Position numbers and translations under genes: made by a program | Notes under the pieces: generated by a model | What the model was told of the DNA's origin: nothing | Databases searched by the model: none | Seen by the model: the letters and a program-made list of their open reading frames with translations, nothing else | Source: Limnomonas spitsbergensis | Taxonomy: Eukaryota > Chlorophyta > Chlorophyceae > Chlamydomonadales | Direction of reading: 5' to 3' | DNA length: 64,000 bases | NCBI GenBank assembly: GCA_037349105.1 | Contig: JAYJMM010000116.1 | Span: forward strand, 5,146,001-5,210,000 | Part shown: positions 61,085 through 64,000 of the stretch, piece by piece | Numbering within the stretch: the first letter of the stretch is position 1 | Layout: each line of letters opens with the position of its first letter

Positions 61085-62035
61085 ACATATTAATTGATTG
61101 GCTTCTACTTTGCAGCGCATCTTTGCTGTGTTATCAATGGCTATTGGGCTACAATCTCCTACTTGTGCACCATTACACTACTACATGTATCCATGAAGGA
61201 ACCTCTTAACACAAGTGGGCTGTAAAGGAAGCGACATTAATTGATTGGCTTCTACTTTGGAGTGCATCACTGTTGTGTTATCAATGGCTATTGGGCTACA
61301 ATCTCCTACTTGTGCACCATTACACTGCTACATGTATCCATGAAGGAACCTCTTAACATAAGTTAGCTGGAACGGCAGCGACATTGATTGGCTTCCACTT
61401 TGCAGCGCATCACTGATGTGTTATCAATGGCCTCTGGGCTAGTCCCCTACTAGTTCACCATCCGACTACATGCATCCATGTAGGGACCTCTTAACACAAG
61501 TTAGCTGGAACGGCAGCGATATTGATTGGCTTCCACTTTGCAGCGCATCACTCATGTGTTATCAATGGCCTCTGGGCTAGTCCCCTACTAGTTCACCATC
61601 CGACTACATGCATCCATGTAGGGACCTCATAACACAAGTTAGCTGGAACGACAGCGATATTGATTGGCTTCCACTTTGCAGCGCATCACTCATGTGTTAT
61701 CAATGGCCTCTGGGCTAGTCCCCTACTAGTTCACCATTCGACTACATGCATCCATGTAGGGACCTCTTAACACAAGTTAGCTGGAACGGCAGCGATATTG
61801 ATTGGCTTCCACTTTGCAGCGCATCACTCATGTGTTATCAATGGCCTCTGGGCTAGTCCCCTACTAGTTCACCATCCGACTACATGCATCCATGTAGGGA
61901 CCTCATAACACAAGTTAGCTGGAACGGCAGCGATATTGATTGGCTTCCACTTTGCAGCGCATCACTGATGTGTTATCAATGGCCTCTGGGCTACCTTAGT
62001 CCCCTACTAGTGCACCATCCGACTACATGTATCCA
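61085..62035. repeat. ~138-bp tandem repeat, seven copies
   Basis: Units start at attgattggcttccacttt near 61092, 61245, 61383, 61520, 61658, 61797 and 61936. Each includes gcagcgcatcac, gttatcaatggc, ggctagtcccctactagt and catccatgtagggacctc. The first two units are longer and more diverged (including gctacaatctcctacttg); the last five are nearly identical, which suggests recent expansion on the right side. The right edge runs into the 3' end of the coding stretch at 62007. Confidence 0.95.
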
Positions 62036-62357
62036 CCCGGGCGTTGTTGGTGCAGACGACTTCATCAAAGATGTTGATATCCTCTTCCTTCATCCCCTTG
62101 GTAAGCTGGAACAGATAGGATCCCAGGTCTTCTGCACTGGAGAAGAGGCCACCCAGGCCAGAAGTAAACAGTTCCTCTGCGCTTTCAAAAAGCTCGACAA
62201 CGTAGTACCCGCTAAGCTTCATAAATTCTCCTAGCTCTGGGGCAGTCATCTTGGAAAACTGAGCCAGCAGCTCGGCAACGTCCAGGTAAAGACCCTCCAC
62301 CACCTTAACGACCGTGACGTCGTCGTCGATTGATGTCCACTCCCACACCCCTTTCAT
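62007..62357 (-). CDS. Small acidic protein, unidentified
   Basis: A minus-strand frame of 117 codons starting with the ATG at 62357 (MKGVWEWTSIDDDVTVVKVV). A further in-frame ATG at 62393 lies in the palindrome. It contains ELLAQFSKMTAPELGEFMKL and GYYVVELFESAEELFTSGLG, and ends with a stop at 62007-62009. The composition is balanced and acidic with amphipathic helices, unlike the repeats around it, so I believe it is coding. The last residues (after NNARV) are read from the neighbouring tandem repeat, so the original C-terminus may have been replaced by repeat expansion or lie in another exon. Family unknown. Confidence 0.55.
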   Translation of the reverse strand: MKGVWEWTSIDDDVTVVKVVEGLYLDVAELLAQFSKMTAPELGEFMKLSGYYVVELFESAEELFTSGLGGLFSSAEDLGSYLFQLTKGMKEEDINIFDEVVCTNNARVDTCSRMVH

Positions 62358-62402
62358 ACTTGACAAAAACACTGAATTCAGTGGTTTTGTCAAGTATGAA
62401 AG
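62351..62402. repeat. 52-bp near-perfect palindrome
   Basis: Two 26-base arms meet at a central gaattc; the left arm starts ctttcatacttgacaaaa and the right arm ends ttttgtcaagtatgaaag. There is a single mismatch and no loop. It lies between a minus-strand coding stretch starting at 62357 and a plus-strand gene starting near 62614, in the place of a shared divergent promoter. Confidence 0.95.
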
Positions 62403-62613
62403 AATTCATACGGTGTGGAACAAGGTGTGGACACGTATTTGCTATGTGGTTCCACCACATGCACTTGCGCTAGCGTAACACAGCGCCTTGTTCTGCATTC
62501 GGTGTTTAAATGATAGGCAGTAAACGCTTAAGATTATTCATCCACGCAGGCGACAATGACGGTTCCTGTCTCAAACCAGTCTTCCTAATTCGTCCCCCAC
62601 CGACGTCCTTCGG

Positions 62614-64000
62614 ATGATCAAGGATGTCCTATCCAAAACCACGGCCATTGTTTCTTACGAGCTATCACTTTCGATCAACGGAGAAGAGTGCACAGTGGAT
62701 CCCAAGCAATTTGCCCAGCAGATATCGGACTTCTGTTGTGGTTCCAGCCACACTCTGGATTTCCTAGGGGATGCTTTCGTCGACGGGGAGCGGCCCTCTA
62801 TTACTGTCAAGGCTGCGGTGAAGCTTGCACTGCGTAAGTAATGAAAGCTGCCAGATCAGATCTGAGTGAAACGTGCATGGCATTAGTTTATGGGTGTACT
62901 AAATATATTTATTCTCCGCAGTTCCCAAAGGCGACGCACTTCAGTGTGAGGGCCAGCAGAGCCGATCTCGCTCCCGCACGGGAGAGGCAACGACGACAAG
63001 GGACAAGAAACCCTCTGCCAGGCGAGTAATAAGGCATCATTAGTACTAGGGAAACGTAGCTCGTGCTCAGGAGTTTCCTCTTAGTGAGTAAGACAATTAT
63101 TTATCAGTATGGCATGATATACCGGTATATGAACGATCATCTACTCTTCTCATCATGTATGTCTTCATTGTTACAGGAGCCACAAGATTGCAATCATGCT
63201 AACAGATAACTGCTGGCCAAGGGACGACGAAGGGTGAGTTTTATTTGCCACCTACTTCCATGCATGTGCTGGCATCCACAACCACGGTGGTGTATTTGCA
63301 TGCAAGCCCCAAAATGTCTGCCTTGCTCTGCATGTAGGTTTTACCTTGCACTGAAAGGGTATGCATCAGAACAACAGGTATCAAATCCTGAAGGGGTCCG
63401 CCTCATGCGTGAGATCTTCGAGGGGATCATCTATGCTGCCAAGAACGACGGCCCAGGTCACAACAACTGCAACACCTGACATTATCCCCGACGCACTGTC
63501 CCACTTGATGGCGGTGAGTTCCAGTTGTTGTGACTTGTTTGATTGAAATGAGTTTCTACAAAGGTGGATCATGTATACCGTATTATCTGCTCGAATAGTT
63601 ACACAACAAATAAACCATGTTGGCCTAAACTAGCATTTGTATGCTTTACAGAGAGCAAAAGCGAAGAGGACACTTACTTATCCAGAAGCAACACCGCCCA
63701 CTGCCACGACAACAACTGCCCAGATGATTCAGCAAGCGCAGCCAACAACCCATGCAGCCGCCGCACCACATCAGCCACCCCTGGCAGTTCTGGCAGCCGT
63801 TGCACATGAACAAGCCATGGGACCTTTGGCAGTTCCAGAACCAGCCCAGGCAGATCGGGCAAGCAAGAAGGCGAAGAAAGGCAGGAAGGGGAAGGATCGT
63901 GTGATGCCAAATATGCCAAGCGCTTCCGATGCTGCTGCAACTGAGGTGGGAATGAGGAGACAAGCCAACCTGGCAGCGAAGCGCCTTGGCCTTGGCCCGG
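62614..64000 (+). CDS. Unidentified nuclear-type protein gene, five exons, runs off the end
   Basis: Exons 62614-62833, 62922-63021, 63177-63233, 63338-63513 and 63652 to beyond the window. Joins in phase: KLALL then PKGDALQCEGQQ; PSAR then RSHKIAIMLTDN (across a GC-AG intron, donor gcgagt at 63022); WPRDDEG then FYLALKGYASEQQ; SHLMA then RAKAKRTLTYPEA. Within the fourth exon the frame changes between IIYAAKNDGPG and TPDIIPDALSHLMA, so an indel or a missed micro-intron lies near 63460. The first part (MIKDVLSKTTAIVSYELSLS) is globular; the last is Ala/Pro/Gln-rich with a basic KKAKKGRKGK that could be a nuclear signal. The start is the first ATG after an in-frame stop. Family not recognised. 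Confidence 0.65.

Noticed and set aside
1..64000. tRNA or rRNA genes
   Set aside because: A few B-box-like words (for example near 36565) are not accompanied by an A box or a cloverleaf, and no rRNA core sequence is visible.

Overview
The window looks like nuclear DNA of a eukaryotic microalga, most likely a green alga. The grounds are: genes split by GT-AG introns on both strands, very dense minisatellites, interstitial runs of the plant/green-algal telomere type (TTTAGGG), a decayed large-DNA-virus-type helicase, and long repeat-rich stretches between sparse genes. I cannot name the species; a prasinophyte or other chlorophyte is a guess. No rRNA, tRNA or CRISPR locus was found.

Layout. 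0-5 kb holds no supported gene, only repeats. 5.0-13.5 kb (minus strand) carries a recognisable gene: a 3',5'-cyclic nucleotide phosphodiesterase whose catalytic domain is spread over at least nine exons, most with splice phases that join. Two of its exons have decayed tandem copies beside them. Upstream, at 14.0-17.9 kb, lie two large tandem arrays (a 20-bp satellite of about 99 copies and a 37-bp minisatellite of about 40). At 18.6-26.6 kb a further run of well-formed minus-strand exons follows; these may be the N-terminal part of the same gene, which would put the arrays inside an intron, or a separate gene.

27.74-33.89 kb is a 6.1-kb DNA element with long inverted ends, GGGCCC termini and a TAA target duplication, most like PIF/Harbinger in its ends, though no transposase was recognised. 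A second, shorter candidate element is at 34.30-35.84 kb. 37.4-38.35 kb is a patchwork of tandem repeats and degenerate telomere-like sequence between inverted CCGTTCTGG/CCAGAACGG blocks. 39.8-41.5 kb (minus) holds a multi-exon gene for an unidentified membrane protein, with one in-frame stop.

41.6-56.8 kb is a repeat field made of many diverged copies of at least two dispersed families, one centred on the palindrome GCCTCCGGCCGGAGGC. Inside it at 49.0-50.6 kb (minus) is a four-exon stretch of an unidentified gene with a clean +1 frame break at a stop codon. 56.8-58.0 kb is a frame-broken remnant of a D5-like primase-helicase of the giant-virus/polinton-like type. 58.5-62.0 kb is tandem repeats. 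At 62.35 kb a 52-bp near-perfect palindrome lies between two divergent coding stretches; the plus-strand one has five exons and runs off the window end.

Frame breaks of one base recur in otherwise good genes (40.9, 49.6, 63.4 kb). Assembly or read indels therefore have to be excluded before any of them is read as biology.
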